A stretch of DNA of 64,000 nucleotides from positions 1-64,000 of the forward strand of contig CAJUES010000012.1 of NCBI GenBank assembly GCA_910585765.1, in the 5' to 3' direction. A program made the translations under genes and the position numbers. The first letter of the stretch is position 1. Every line of letters begins with the position of its first letter. The notes below the pieces were generated by a model. It saw nothing but the letters and a program-made list of their open reading frames with translations. It did no database searches and was not told the origin of the DNA. Origin of the DNA: an uncultured Lachnospiraceae bacterium. GTDB taxonomy: Bacteria > Bacillota > Clostridia > Lachnospirales > Lachnospiraceae. Of this stretch, positions 1-9,630 are shown piece by piece.

Positions 1-1
1 T

Positions 2-103
2 CAGCGCAAGGCGGAGGAAGGAGGCAATGCGGTGGCATTGTTGACTGACGACAACATAAGGACTGTACCAGTCCTTTGCGATGGCGTAAATAGCGAGTGC
101 TAA
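2..103 (+). CDS. C-terminal tail of an upstream gene (partial, unidentified)
   Basis: From base 2 the frame reads 33 sense codons and stops at TAA 101-103. The residues end in TVPVLCDGVNSEC and use codons typical of the other genes here. The gene must begin left of the window. A terminator at 199-243 fits as its 3' end. I do not recognise the family. The short fragment could also be an open frame by chance. Confidence 0.35.
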   Translation, partial: QRKAEEGGNAVALLTDDNIRTVPVLCDGVNSEC

Positions 104-198
104 GTGTATGAGGGATTAGGAAATGCTGTACTAGTTGGGCATTACATATCACTCGATCATTAATAGGGATAATTCATGCTGATGTAGCAGTCGGCACG

Positions 199-243
199 GC
201 ACCTGATGTAGGGCAGACGCAAACGCTGCATCAGGTGCTTTTT
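199..243 (+). terminator. Rho-independent terminator upstream of the xylanase gene
   Basis: A 10-bp perfect stem (GCACCTGATG at 199-208 with CATCAGGTGC at 229-238) is followed directly by five T residues. It most likely ends the gene lying left of the window and insulates the xylan locus from it. Confidence 0.75.
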
Positions 244-305
244 ATGCACAGCCCCGTGCAGAGGAAATATGCCGCTGTGCGGGGCGCGCAGCGAGCAGGG
301 AATAG

Positions 306-420
306 CTCTGCTCGATAGCACACGGTCACCCGGAGGAAGAATGTCAGCAGAGGCTGACGGGTGCCCGGCGCACGAGCAGTGGGGGAAGGGCATCTCCTCT
401 GCTCGATAACACACGGGCAC
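306..420 (+). repeat. Imperfect direct repeat in the xylanase leader
   Basis: CTCTGCTCGATA followed by near-identical sequence occurs at 306-329 and again at 397-420, with 22 of 24 bases identical and starts 91 bp apart. Each copy ends just before a purine-rich, ribosome-site-like run and an ATG (341 and 442). The flanks are also partly similar, with GAGCAG upstream of each copy. This suggests tandem duplication of a leader unit of about 90 bp. The first two ATGs (269 and 341) open one short frame that stops at 409, before the true start at 442. Confidence 0.5.
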
Positions 421-441
421 AGGCAGGGAGGAGAGATAGGA

Positions 442-2475
442 ATGGTTCATAAAAGAAGGCTGGTTCGGAGACGGCTGGGCGCTGTTGCCGTGGCGGCAGT
501 GATGATGGCGGCCGGGATCGTGCCAGGAGGAGGGAGTAGTATGGTTGAGGCGGCGCAGGAGGAAGGATATGCGGATGTCAGCGGATATGAGCACCTGGAT
601 GAGCTGTACGGGGATTATTTTCGGTTCGGGGCGGCGTGCGAGGCGATCAGCCATTGGCGTGATCCCAATAAAGAGATCGGAAATCCTTCGAAGGAGGAAC
701 TGATCAGCACTGTTTTTAACAGTATCACCTGCGGCAATGAGATGAAGCCGGCGTACAATTTTGATCCGGAGTCAGAATCGCTCGTCTCGTTCAACGCGGC
801 GGCGAAGGAGATGCTCGACTGGGCGGTGGCGCACGATATGGGTGTGCGCGGGCATACGCTGCTCTGGCACAGCCAGGTCAACCCGGCGATCTTTGCGAAG
901 GATTTCGAGGCATACGAGGACGGAAAGCTGACAAGATCGGATTCTGCAAAGCTGGATGAAGAATGTCTGGTGGATCGTGAGACGCTGCTTGCGCGGCTCA
1001 GGACGTACATATACGGTGTGATGGAGTACACCTATCAAAATGGATATGCCAGAAATATCTATGCGTGGGATGTGGTGAACGAGGCGGCGGACGAGAGCAA
1101 TGAGGACGGTCTGCGCAGGAGCTACTGGTACAAGATCATCGGGCCGGACTACCTCTACTACGCTTTTCTGTATGCGAGGGAGGCGGAGACGATCTACGCG
1201 AAGCAGTATGCTGCAGATTACGGGCTGGACGCGGAGACGGACGACTTGTCAGAGATCATGCCGAAGCTTTTTTACAATGACTACAACGAATGGTTTGAGG
1301 ACAGAAGCGACAAGATCGTGAAATTCCTGACACAGGACAAGTGGAACGAGAACCACGCGAAGGTGCAGAGCGACGTCATTGCGCCTGACGGGGACGGCAC
1401 GATCTACGGGGACGGGCTGATCGACGGCATTGGCATGCAGGGGCATCTGAGCGACACCCAGGATATCGACCAGTACATGCGTGCGCTGCAGAAATACAGC
1501 GCGGCGGTGGACATGGTCCACATCACGGAGCTCGATGTGGGATGCAGCAGGACGGACGAGACGGCGTGGTATTACCAGGCGGAATTTTACTATGAATTTT
1601 TTGCGCGGCTGATCGAGGAGGTCGAGAGCGGGGCGAAGCTCACGTCCGTGACGGTCTGGGGACTGACGGACGACGCGTCGTGGCGCGTGGACGCCAACCC
1701 GCTCCTGTTCCATGGGAGTCTGGAGAGAAAGCCGGCGTTCGACGCGGTGGTGATGGCGGCGAAGGGAGAGGCGTTTGACATGACAGCTGCGGACACGCTG
1801 CCGGAGGCGGGCGATCTGCTGATCGACTTTGAACCGTATGTGGAGGCGGGCAAAGCAAAGAATATCGTGCTCAGGGAGGCAGGTATCCTCGGCCGCGGAA
1901 CGGGACATCAGGCTGTGCTTGAGATCGAGCAGAAGGTGAACCACACGGAAGGCGCGCCGATCGGCTTTGCACTTAAGGTGTCGCGCAAGGAGCAGGATGC
2001 GAGCATGAAACTTGATGTGTCACGCTACGCCGGAAAGACGATCACGGTCACGATGCATGTCAGGACCGAGGACAGGATGATACGCATGGGACTGGATACA
2101 GGGGTTGACTCCGTGCTTGCGGAGGCGGATTCCGCTTCGGAATGGACACAGCTCTCAGCGGTGTGCGCGATACCGGAGGATATCCGTGCTGCGTACATCT
2201 TTGTCGAGACGGACGGGGCTGCGGATTTTTATGTAGATGACATCGCAGTCGTCTGCGGAGAGGACGGCGGCGAGCCGCTGTCTGAGGAGGCTGCGGAGGA
2301 AGAGCGCGCCACGGATATAGCGGGCGCCGCTATAGATGCTATAGATCAAGAGACAGAAGCAAAGACACAGACAGCCGGACAGGAGAAAAAGAGTAACAGG
2401 ACAGCGGTTATAGCAGCTGCCGCTGTGGTGGTCTGTGCGGCGGCAGGGTTTGTGCTTCTCAGAAAGAAAAAATGA
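442..2475 (+). CDS. GH10 endo-1,4-beta-xylanase, membrane anchored
   Basis: This gene encodes a 677-residue secreted endo-xylanase that would cut the xylan backbone at the cell surface. An N-terminal signal peptide (arginine-rich, then AVAVAAVMMAAG) precedes a GH10 barrel at about residues 50-440. The acid/base Glu214 lies in WDVVNE and the nucleophile Glu363 in ITELDVG. A beta-sandwich, CBM-like domain follows at about 460-620. The C-terminus is a hydrophobic segment ending in RKKK, so the enzyme should stay in the membrane rather than be released. There is no LPxTG motif. The ATG at 442 follows GGGAGGAGAG; a GTG 81 bp upstream lacks a good site and would bury the signal peptide. It is the first gene of the locus. 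Confidence 0.93.
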   Translation: MVHKRRLVRRRLGAVAVAAVMMAAGIVPGGGSSMVEAAQEEGYADVSGYEHLDELYGDYFRFGAACEAISHWRDPNKEIGNPSKEELISTVFNSITCGNEMKPAYNFDPESESLVSFNAAAKEMLDWAVAHDMGVRGHTLLWHSQVNPAIFAKDFEAYEDGKLTRSDSAKLDEECLVDRETLLARLRTYIYGVMEYTYQNGYARNIYAWDVVNEAADESNEDGLRRSYWYKIIGPDYLYYAFLYAREAETIYAKQYAADYGLDAETDDLSEIMPKLFYNDYNEWFEDRSDKIVKFLTQDKWNENHAKVQSDVIAPDGDGTIYGDGLIDGIGMQGHLSDTQDIDQYMRALQKYSAAVDMVHITELDVGCSRTDETAWYYQAEFYYEFFARLIEEVESGAKLTSVTVWGLTDDASWRVDANPLLFHGSLERKPAFDAVVMAAKGEAFDMTAADTLPEAGDLLIDFEPYVEAGKAKNIVLREAGILGRGTGHQAVLEIEQKVNHTEGAPIGFALKVSRKEQDASMKLDVSRYAGKTITVTMHVRTEDRMIRMGLDTGVDSVLAEADSASEWTQLSAVCAIPEDIRAAYIFVETDGAADFYVDDIAVVCGEDGGEPLSEEAAEEERATDIAGAAIDAIDQETEAKTQTAGQEKKSNRTAVIAAAAVVVCAAAGFVLLRKKK

Positions 2476-2502
2476 TATAGAGCGAAAGGAAATGAAAATA
2501 TT

Positions 2503-4326
2503 ATGAAGATATTATGTTACACACGGCAGCCAAAGGAGGATATACTCTACGCAAACCGTCTGGCGTACAGCATGCATCTGGCATGGAAGTCGGAGACGGG
2601 AGAATATGTGCCCTTCCACCACAATGAGGGGATCTTGTACGCAAAGGCGGTGCAGGATGCAGACAGCGGTGTACTCCGCGCCAAAAGCCTGAAAAGTCCC
2701 TGGATATTCGCGGCGGGGGACGACACATACGGCATCGCAGCCGTGCGCACGGATCCGGACGGGCAGAGGGATCCGGAGAGCGAAGGCAGTATACTGATCT
2801 TTCGGACCAGTGACTTTGTACACTATGAGGAGATTGGGCTCTGGAAGGTTCAGGAGAAGGGATTTGTCAGTGAAGTCCGGTGCGCCTATGACGCGGAGAA
2901 CAAAACGTGTCTGGTTTGCTGGCGGGGGGAGGACGGCATCTGGCTGGAGGGTCAGGGCGATCCCTTTGACACAGACGGAATCCTTGCGGGGACAGTGAGA
3001 AAGACGCAGGAGCCGCGTGTTGACAAGGAGGCATTTCCGGCGACTGGATCCGAGCAGCAGCCAGCCCTGCAGATCGAGGGGATCTGCCCGGGCAACGCGA
3101 TCGAGATACCGGATGCAAAGGGTACATATCTTGTCAGGAAGCTGATGACACCTGTCTGCGAAAAGGTGACGCTCTCACCCCGCGCAGTGTGCGCGGGCAG
3201 GGAGGAACTGCTGCAGACAAGGGCAGCTGCGACGTACAGTGACGGCACTGTGGTGGAACGCAGGATCGACTGGGATCCGGACAGCCAGGGGACGACGGGG
3301 GAGGACGGCAGCAGGCTGCTCTGCGGACGCGTACACCAGGAGCATTTTGAGGCGCCCTTTGCGGAAAATCGCGCGGATCCGTGCTGTATGTACTGGAACG
3401 GAAAATATTACTATATCGCGACAAACGATGCGGACGACAACAAGACGCTGTATATCCGCTGTGCAGATACCCTGGAAGGGATCATGGATGCCCAGGAGGT
3501 GCTGATCCTCGACACGGTGACTTATCCGGAGATCGGCGGTCTTCTGTGGGCGCCTGAGTTTCATGAGATCGGCGGGAAGCTCTACCTGTTCCATGCAGCT
3601 ACTTCGGGCGAGTTTTTCCGGGAGGAGTCCCACGTGATGAAATTGAGGGACGGAGGGGATCCGATGTGCAGGGAGGACTGGTCGGCACCGCAGCTGGTGG
3701 TGAGAAAGGACGGGACGCCGCTCTGCGAGGCAGGAAAAGTCATATCGCTGGACATGACGACGTTTGAATACCAGGGAGAAACCTTTGCCATGTGGTCACA
3801 GAGGCAGTTCCTGCCGGTCGATCAGGGAGCGTGGCTGTATCTGGCGCGGATCGATGAGCGCGAACCGTGGAAGCTGACCAGCGATCCGGTATGTATCGCA
3901 AAGCCGGAGTACGGCTGGGAAAACAATCACACGTTTGTGGTGGAGGGACCGTATGCGCTGGAGTACGACGGGCAGCTTATGGTGACGTACTCGGGTGCGG
4001 CGGTGGACGCCACGTACGCAGTCGGCATACTAAAGCCGGAGATGGGAAGCGATATTCTGAATCCCGCAAACTGGAGAAAAGGCAATTACCCGCTGCTGTC
4101 CTCCCGGAGTGCAGAAGGGCAGTACGGAACGGGGCACAATGCCTATCTGACGGATGAGAACGGGGTCGTATGGAACTTTTATCATGCCAGGGCAGGGGTG
4201 GATGCGCCGCGGTCTTCCTTTGCGCGGCGGGTACATTTTGATGTGGACGGAGAACCGATGCTCGATGTGCTGGAGGAGCTGGATCTGCCGGCACATCTGC
4301 GGCGGGTGGAGGGAAGGCTCCAGTAA
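2503..4326 (+). CDS. GH43-family glycosidase (beta-xylosidase or arabinofuranosidase)
   Basis: This is a 607-residue protein without a signal peptide, so probably a cytoplasmic exo-glycosidase acting on imported xylo-oligosaccharides. An N-terminal part of about 270 residues (starting KILCYTRQPKEDILYANRLA) precedes the five-bladed GH43 propeller. Propeller marks are NRADPCCMYW (first Asp), LLWAPEFHEIGGKLYLFH, FVVEGPYAL (probable acid Glu) and GTGHNAYLTD. The general architecture is known from clostridial GH43 proteins, but the sequence alone does not settle xylosidase versus arabinofuranosidase. It lies 27 bp after the xylanase with AAAGGAAAT before the ATG, so the two are probably co-transcribed. 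Confidence 0.85.
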   Translation: MKILCYTRQPKEDILYANRLAYSMHLAWKSETGEYVPFHHNEGILYAKAVQDADSGVLRAKSLKSPWIFAAGDDTYGIAAVRTDPDGQRDPESEGSILIFRTSDFVHYEEIGLWKVQEKGFVSEVRCAYDAENKTCLVCWRGEDGIWLEGQGDPFDTDGILAGTVRKTQEPRVDKEAFPATGSEQQPALQIEGICPGNAIEIPDAKGTYLVRKLMTPVCEKVTLSPRAVCAGREELLQTRAAATYSDGTVVERRIDWDPDSQGTTGEDGSRLLCGRVHQEHFEAPFAENRADPCCMYWNGKYYYIATNDADDNKTLYIRCADTLEGIMDAQEVLILDTVTYPEIGGLLWAPEFHEIGGKLYLFHAATSGEFFREESHVMKLRDGGDPMCREDWSAPQLVVRKDGTPLCEAGKVISLDMTTFEYQGETFAMWSQRQFLPVDQGAWLYLARIDEREPWKLTSDPVCIAKPEYGWENNHTFVVEGPYALEYDGQLMVTYSGAAVDATYAVGILKPEMGSDILNPANWRKGNYPLLSSRSAEGQYGTGHNAYLTDENGVVWNFYHARAGVDAPRSSFARRVHFDVDGEPMLDVLEELDLPAHLRRVEGRLQ

Positions 4327-4367
4327 TATTCGGATAAGCAGCATTGACTGAATGGAGGTATGGAGAG

Positions 4368-6383
4368 ATGGGAAAAGTGCGGGCAGAGGGAAAAAAACTG
4401 ATATTTGAGCGCAAGGATGAGCTGACGGTCATCGAGCCGTACGGTGAGAACTGTCTCCGGTGCAGGAGTACCAGGAACGGGAAGATCATGGATGAGAACT
4501 GGACGGTGCTGCCGCCGGCGACGCCGGATCACTGTGTGATCGAGGGCGACGCGGAGAAGATGAAGATCTCAAACGGCATGATCAGCGCGGTCGTGGAGGC
4601 TGGAAATCCATGGTACGGTGGCGTTGTCACGTATTATAAAAAGGACGGCGGGGAAGAGAAGCAGCTGCTGCGCACGAAGTTTGAGGGGGATTACACGAAC
4701 CGCAACCGGCATGTGGAGGGGGATCACTACCAGATCCAGATGATCTTTGAGGCAAACGAGGGCGAGCATTTTTACGGGATGGGACAGGAGCAGGAAGATC
4801 TGTTTGACAGAAAGGGCAGCACCTGCCAGATCGTCCACTACAACACCAAGTCCACACTGCCGGTGCTGTACTCTTCGCTCGGCTACGGGTTTTTCTGGAA
4901 CAATCCGGCGCCCGGAAGATGCGAGACGACAAAAAACCACACGATGTTTGTGGCGGACAGCGCGTATCAGGCAGATTATTTCATCTATGCGGGAGAGACG
5001 CCGGCTGAGACGACAAAACTGTACTGCGACCTGACGGGGTACACACCGCAGTTTCCAAGGTGGGCAGCCGGTTTCTGGCAGTGCAAACTGAGATATGAGA
5101 GCCAGGAGGATCTGCTCGAGACGGCGCGGGAGTACAAAAGGCGCGGGATCCCGATCGATGTGATCGTCATTGACTTTTTCCACTGGACAGAGCAGGGAGA
5201 ATGGAAGTTCGATCCGAAATACTGGCCGGATCCACAGGCGATGTGCCGGGAACTCGAGGAGATGGGCATCCGGCTGGTTGTGTCTGTCTGGCCGACGATC
5301 AACCCGTCGAGCGAGAACTATCAGACGATGAGCGAGGCGAACATGCTGGTGCGCACAGAGAACGGGCAGTTTGGTACGTTTGATTTTTATGGGCAGCAGA
5401 CCTTTGTCGATGTGATGAATCCCGGCACGCGGAAGTTTGTCTGGAACAAGATCAAGGAGAACTATTATCAATATGGCATCCGGTCATTCTGGCTGGACGA
5501 GGCGGAGCCGGAGGTGCATCCGCAGCAGCCGGCGCACTTGAGATATTATCTGGGAAATGGCGCCCAGGTGGCACAGCTCTATCCTTTTTACTATGCGAAG
5601 ATGATTTACGACGGATTGAAGGAGGCGGGGGAGACGGAGATCATTTCCCTGACGAGGGCGGCGTACCCCGGCAGCCAGCGGATGGGGGCACTGGTGTGGA
5701 ACGGCGATATCATGTCCAGCTTCCGGAACCTGAAAATGAGCATCAAGAGCGGATTGTCGATGGGGATGTGCGGGATCCCGTGGTGGAACTCCGACATCGG
5801 AGGGTTTATCAACGGCGATATCGAGAGCGATTACTTCCGCGAGCTGATCGTGAGATGGTTCCAGTTCGGCGTCTTCTGCCCTGTGATGCGTCTGCACGGC
5901 GCCAGACTGCGCCCGTCCTACCACAAGATGCGCCATCCGGAGATCATCGAGCCGAGCGGCGGGGACAATGAGATATGGTGCTTTGGCGAGCGCAATTATC
6001 CGATCCTGAAGGAGCTGATCGAGCTGAGGGAGCGCCTCAGGGATTATACCTGCCAGTATATGGATATCGCAAGCGCCACGGGAGCGCCGATCATGCGCCC
6101 TATGTTCTGGGATTATCATCGGGATGACACCTGCTATACGTTGGAGGATCAGTATATGTACGGGGAGGATATTCTGGTCGCGCCCATCTATGAGGAGGGT
6201 TGTACGCAGAGGCAGGTGTATCTACCGGAGGGCAGATGGATTCCGGTGAAAGACTGTCGGATGAGCGTCATACCGGAGGCTGTGGACGGCAGAAAGTGGA
6301 TCGACTGCAGTGCGCGCCTGGAGGAGTTCATCGTCTTTGTCAGGGAGGGAAGCAGTGTTCTGCAGTGCTTTCTGAAAGTATAA
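4368..6383 (+). CDS. GH31 alpha-xylosidase / alpha-glucosidase family enzyme
   Basis: This gene encodes a 671-residue cytoplasmic GH31 enzyme. The catalytic signature is clear: nucleophile Asp377 in FWLDEAEPE and acid/base Asp447 in WNGDIMSSF, with the family motif MGMCGIPWWNSDIGGF downstream. The WLDEAEPE form and the xylan setting favour an alpha-xylosidase, which would remove alpha-xylose from xyloglucan fragments, although alpha-glucosidase remains possible. The ATG at 4368 is preceded by GGAGG at 4354-4358 and is preferred to the TTG at 4344. It is 41 bp downstream of the GH43 gene. An alpha-xylosidase next to GH5 suggests that the locus handles mixed hemicellulose rather than xylan alone. 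Confidence 0.9.
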   Translation: MGKVRAEGKKLIFERKDELTVIEPYGENCLRCRSTRNGKIMDENWTVLPPATPDHCVIEGDAEKMKISNGMISAVVEAGNPWYGGVVTYYKKDGGEEKQLLRTKFEGDYTNRNRHVEGDHYQIQMIFEANEGEHFYGMGQEQEDLFDRKGSTCQIVHYNTKSTLPVLYSSLGYGFFWNNPAPGRCETTKNHTMFVADSAYQADYFIYAGETPAETTKLYCDLTGYTPQFPRWAAGFWQCKLRYESQEDLLETAREYKRRGIPIDVIVIDFFHWTEQGEWKFDPKYWPDPQAMCRELEEMGIRLVVSVWPTINPSSENYQTMSEANMLVRTENGQFGTFDFYGQQTFVDVMNPGTRKFVWNKIKENYYQYGIRSFWLDEAEPEVHPQQPAHLRYYLGNGAQVAQLYPFYYAKMIYDGLKEAGETEIISLTRAAYPGSQRMGALVWNGDIMSSFRNLKMSIKSGLSMGMCGIPWWNSDIGGFINGDIESDYFRELIVRWFQFGVFCPVMRLHGARLRPSYHKMRHPEIIEPSGGDNEIWCFGERNYPILKELIELRERLRDYTCQYMDIASATGAPIMRPMFWDYHRDDTCYTLEDQYMYGEDILVAPIYEEGCTQRQVYLPEGRWIPVKDCRMSVIPEAVDGRKWIDCSARLEEFIVFVREGSSVLQCFLKV

Positions 6384-6678
6384 ACTGCAGTCTCGGTAAG
6401 TATCGGACAGTAAGGAACTGTAGGAAAATAACCGATGCAACTTGCGCAGGATATTTCTTCGAGGTGAAATTGCTAAAGCAATTGTCAGAAAACGTAGGCG
6501 CAGCGGACTGTGGCGAGACTTTTTGATATGCACAATCGGAGAAACAGACAAGTCAGGATGCGTCAGTTAGTGTTCTACAGGTCCGAAGGTGTTGCGCAGC
6601 GTATCACTGTACAGTTCCGGATCAGTAACAGCACAAATTTAACGTAGGTATGGATATCAGAAAGTGGGATTAGATCGT
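6384..6678 (+). other. Gene-free spacer with coding-unlike sequence, possible repeated element
   Basis: This 295-bp gap interrupts an otherwise tight operon. It is less GC-rich than its neighbours and has no convincing reading frame. It includes a small hairpin, AATTGCT at 6467-6473 with AGCAATT at 6476-6482, and the run GTAGGAAAATAACC near 6420. I see no T-tract terminator. It could be a degenerate insertion or an intergenic repeat copy. A seven-codon frame (ATG at 6652) sits just before the GH115 start. Confidence 0.35.
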
Positions 6679-9567
6679 ATGAATACATTTACCATATTTG
6701 AGAACAACAAACTGACACAGCTCTATATTGAGAATGAGGCGTATGAGGGTGTAAAGCGGATCGGCGCGCGCGTGGCGTGCGACATCGGGCTTGTGACAGG
6801 TATCACGCCGGAGATCCTGACAGCGCCGCAGCAGTGCAAAAGCGACCGGGTTGTCATCTGTGCCACGCTCGGGAAAAGCCCGTTTCTCGAGGCGCTCGAG
6901 GCGTCCGGCAGATGGAGCAGCGCGCAGATCCGGGGCAAGCGGGAGGTCTACCAGATCCAGGTTGTGAGCGCGCCCTTTGCGGATATGGCATCCGTGAAGG
7001 AAGCGCTGGTGATCGCGGGCAGCGACAAGCGCGGGACGATCTACGGCATGTTTCGACTGTCGGAGCTGTGCGGCGTGTCACCGCTGATCTACTGGGGGGA
7101 TGTGGTCCCGCAGAAGAAGGATACGGTGATCCTGCCGATCGGGGACGGGCTTGTATCAAAGGAGCCGTCCGTGAGATACCGCGGGTTTTTCATCAACGAC
7201 GAGTGGCCTGCCTTCGGGAACTGGTGCATGGAGACGTTTGGCGGCGTCAACGCCAAAGCGTACGAGGAGATCTTTATCCTGCTGCTGCGTCTCAAGGGCA
7301 ACTATCTCTGGCCCGCGATGTGGGATTCGGTCTTCTCGGAGGAGGGACCGGGACTTGCGAGCGCGGAGCTTGCCGACATGTACGGCGTTGTCATGGGAAC
7401 GTCGCACCACGAGCCGCTGTGCCGCGCGGGAGCGGAGTGGCAGCGGATCTATCAGCGGTACGGTACGGACAACACCTGGAGCTTTGTGTCAAACAGGGAG
7501 GCGATCACGGAATTCTGGAAGGATGGGATCCTGCGCAACAAACCGTTTGAGAATGTGATCACGATCGGTATGCGCGGCGAGAGCGATTCCATGCTGCTCC
7601 CGGAGGATGCGGGGCTTGCGGACAATGTGCAGGTCATCAAGGACGCCATCATGGCACAGCACGCACTGCTGCGCGAGTACATGGACAAGGACTTGAAGGA
7701 TATCCCGCGCATGCTCGCCATCTACAAAGAGGTGGAAGATTATTATTACGGAGATGCGACCTGCGAGGGGCTGCGCGGATGGGAGGAGCTTGACGATGTG
7801 ATCCTGCTGCTCTGCGAGGACAATTTCGGCAACACGAGAGGGCTGCCGAATGAGACGGACAGAAAACATCCCGGCGGCTACGGCATGTACTATCACTTTG
7901 ATTACCACGGCGGACCGATCAGCTACGAGTGGCAGAACACGGCGCGCCTGACCAGGACGTGGGAGCAGATGACACAGGCTTACGAGTACGGTGTGCGCGA
8001 GCTCTGGATCGTCAATGTGGGAGATCTCAAGGGCGCGGAGTACCCGCTGTGCTATTTTATGGATCTGGCGTACGACTACGAGACGTACAGTCAGAAAAAC
8101 AAGACCGAGGATTATGTGAAGACATGGATCGAGCAGCAGTTCGGAAGCCGCCTCGACAGGGAGGACAAACAGGATCTGCTGACGCTGCTGGACGGCTACA
8201 CCAAGTGGAATTCGGCAAGGCATCCGGAGGCGATGTCGCCGGCGATCTACCATCCATGTCATTTCCGGGAGGGGGAGCGTGTCTGGAACGAGGTGCATGG
8301 TCTGATGGAGACGGCAAAGCGGCTGCGGGAGCATATGCCTGCGGAGTGCATGGCGGCGTATGGCAGCATGATCTATTATCCGGCGATGGCATCCCTCAAC
8401 CTGATCCTGATGCACATCGAGGCGGGCTGGAATGCATTTTATGCAAAGCAGGGCAGCATGGGGGCAAACGCCTACGTCGCAAGCATCCGCTGGCGCGCGG
8501 TGAAGGATCGTCAGTATGTGCAGTCCTATCATGCGCTGGCGGAGGGCAAGTGGAACCATATGATGGACTCTGCGCACACAGGTTTCCGCAGCTGGGATGC
8601 CCACAACTGGACCTATCCGACGGTGCAGGAGGTGATCCCGCTTCCGATGGCGAAGATCATCGTCGGGTTCCGCGGCGGGGAGGCGTATCATCTGGGTGCG
8701 CACTGGCAGGACAGCCGTTATCCGGGCAACGACGATTTCACCAGACCGGACACCAGGGACGTGGTGATCGAGATCGGCAGCCGCGGGGATGTGGATTTCT
8801 CATACAGCATACAGTGTGACAGACCCTGGGTCTGCTTTGACGCGGTACAGGGAAATGTCGAGAGCCTGACAAAGGGCAGCGAAAGCGTTGTGGTGACTTG
8901 CGACAGGTCGAAGTTAAAGGGCAGGGAGCGCGCACTGGTCGAGATCGATGTCACGTTTTCAAATGGTGAGAAGACGGTCGGCAGGCTTGAGCTGATCGCG
9001 GATGAGGCTGTGAACGACTGCGCAGCGGGCACCTATATCGAGCGGCAGGGCTATATCGCCATGAACGCGGACGGCTTCACGGAACAAAAGGATGTGGGGG
9101 ACGAGGGCTTCGCAGTCATCGAACACCTTGGCAGGATGGGTTCCGCGGTGAAGGCTTTTCCCGTCACGAAATCGTGGATCGACGCGGCGGAGGCGCCGTA
9201 TCTGCGCTACATGTTTGCGGCGGAGAACGAGGGGGACTACATCATACGCTTTTATCTGCTGCCCAGGAATCCGGTCGAGAAGGGAAAGCGCATGTGTCTT
9301 GCCTTCTCGATCAACGGGGAGCGCAAAAAGACGCTCGACACCGTGTCGGATTCCTTCCATGCGGACTGTTCATGCGAGGAGTGGAACCGCGGTGTGCTCG
9401 ACAATACCCGCGTGATCGAATCCGTCGTTCCTGTGAGAAAAGGAGAGAACCAGCTGTATTTCTACGCGGCGGACCCGGGCATCGTGCTCGAGCGGATCGT
9501 CCTGTACCCCGAGAACACCAGACTGCCGGAGTCCTATCTGGGGCCTGTCGAGAGCTGGCGGAAATAG
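6679..9567 (+). CDS. GH115 xylan alpha-1,2-glucuronidase
   Basis: The 962-residue length and motifs fit GH115, which removes (4-O-methyl)glucuronic acid from xylan, including internal residues. Visible family marks are YRGFFINDEWPAFGNW, LRLKGNYLWPAMWDS followed by SEEGPG, and MGTSHHEPLCRAGAEW in the barrel. A C-terminal beta-rich region (about residues 700-960) follows. There is no signal peptide, so action on imported oligosaccharides is likely. The start is uncertain: ATG 6679 is preceded by GAAAGTGGG, while a GTG at 6664 is in frame. It is transcribed with the GH31 and esterase genes, apart from the spacer upstream. Debranching by this enzyme would precede GH43 action. Confidence 0.9.
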   Translation: MNTFTIFENNKLTQLYIENEAYEGVKRIGARVACDIGLVTGITPEILTAPQQCKSDRVVICATLGKSPFLEALEASGRWSSAQIRGKREVYQIQVVSAPFADMASVKEALVIAGSDKRGTIYGMFRLSELCGVSPLIYWGDVVPQKKDTVILPIGDGLVSKEPSVRYRGFFINDEWPAFGNWCMETFGGVNAKAYEEIFILLLRLKGNYLWPAMWDSVFSEEGPGLASAELADMYGVVMGTSHHEPLCRAGAEWQRIYQRYGTDNTWSFVSNREAITEFWKDGILRNKPFENVITIGMRGESDSMLLPEDAGLADNVQVIKDAIMAQHALLREYMDKDLKDIPRMLAIYKEVEDYYYGDATCEGLRGWEELDDVILLLCEDNFGNTRGLPNETDRKHPGGYGMYYHFDYHGGPISYEWQNTARLTRTWEQMTQAYEYGVRELWIVNVGDLKGAEYPLCYFMDLAYDYETYSQKNKTEDYVKTWIEQQFGSRLDREDKQDLLTLLDGYTKWNSARHPEAMSPAIYHPCHFREGERVWNEVHGLMETAKRLREHMPAECMAAYGSMIYYPAMASLNLILMHIEAGWNAFYAKQGSMGANAYVASIRWRAVKDRQYVQSYHALAEGKWNHMMDSAHTGFRSWDAHNWTYPTVQEVIPLPMAKIIVGFRGGEAYHLGAHWQDSRYPGNDDFTRPDTRDVVIEIGSRGDVDFSYSIQCDRPWVCFDAVQGNVESLTKGSESVVVTCDRSKLKGRERALVEIDVTFSNGEKTVGRLELIADEAVNDCAAGTYIERQGYIAMNADGFTEQKDVGDEGFAVIEHLGRMGSAVKAFPVTKSWIDAAEAPYLRYMFAAENEGDYIIRFYLLPRNPVEKGKRMCLAFSINGERKKTLDTVSDSFHADCSCEEWNRGVLDNTRVIESVVPVRKGENQLYFYAADPGIVLERIVLYPENTRLPESYLGPVESWRK

Positions 9568-9630
9568 AAGGCTGCCGCAAAGAGGCCTGGGCGAAAAGGA
9601 TTGATTGAATATGATAAGGAGATAACGATT

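Noticed and set aside
1..103. Three consecutive small hairpins (such as CAATGC-GGTG-GCATTG) that could suggest a riboswitch
   Set aside because: The same bases read as a continuous coding frame with normal codon use to a stop at 101-103, and a terminator follows later, so chance pairing in a gene tail is more likely.
361..441. GTG start 27 codons upstream for the xylanase
   Set aside because: It would put polar sequence before the signal peptide and lacks a good ribosome site; ATG 442 has GGGAGGAGAG before it.
4569..5471. Long open frame on the minus strand opposite the GH31 gene
   Set aside because: It is a mirror of GC-rich codon use in the plus-strand gene, with histidine- and arginine-rich translation and no recognisable domain. 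The same holds for 7489-8703, 9769-11229, 15439-16608, 19306-20967 and 26450-28072.
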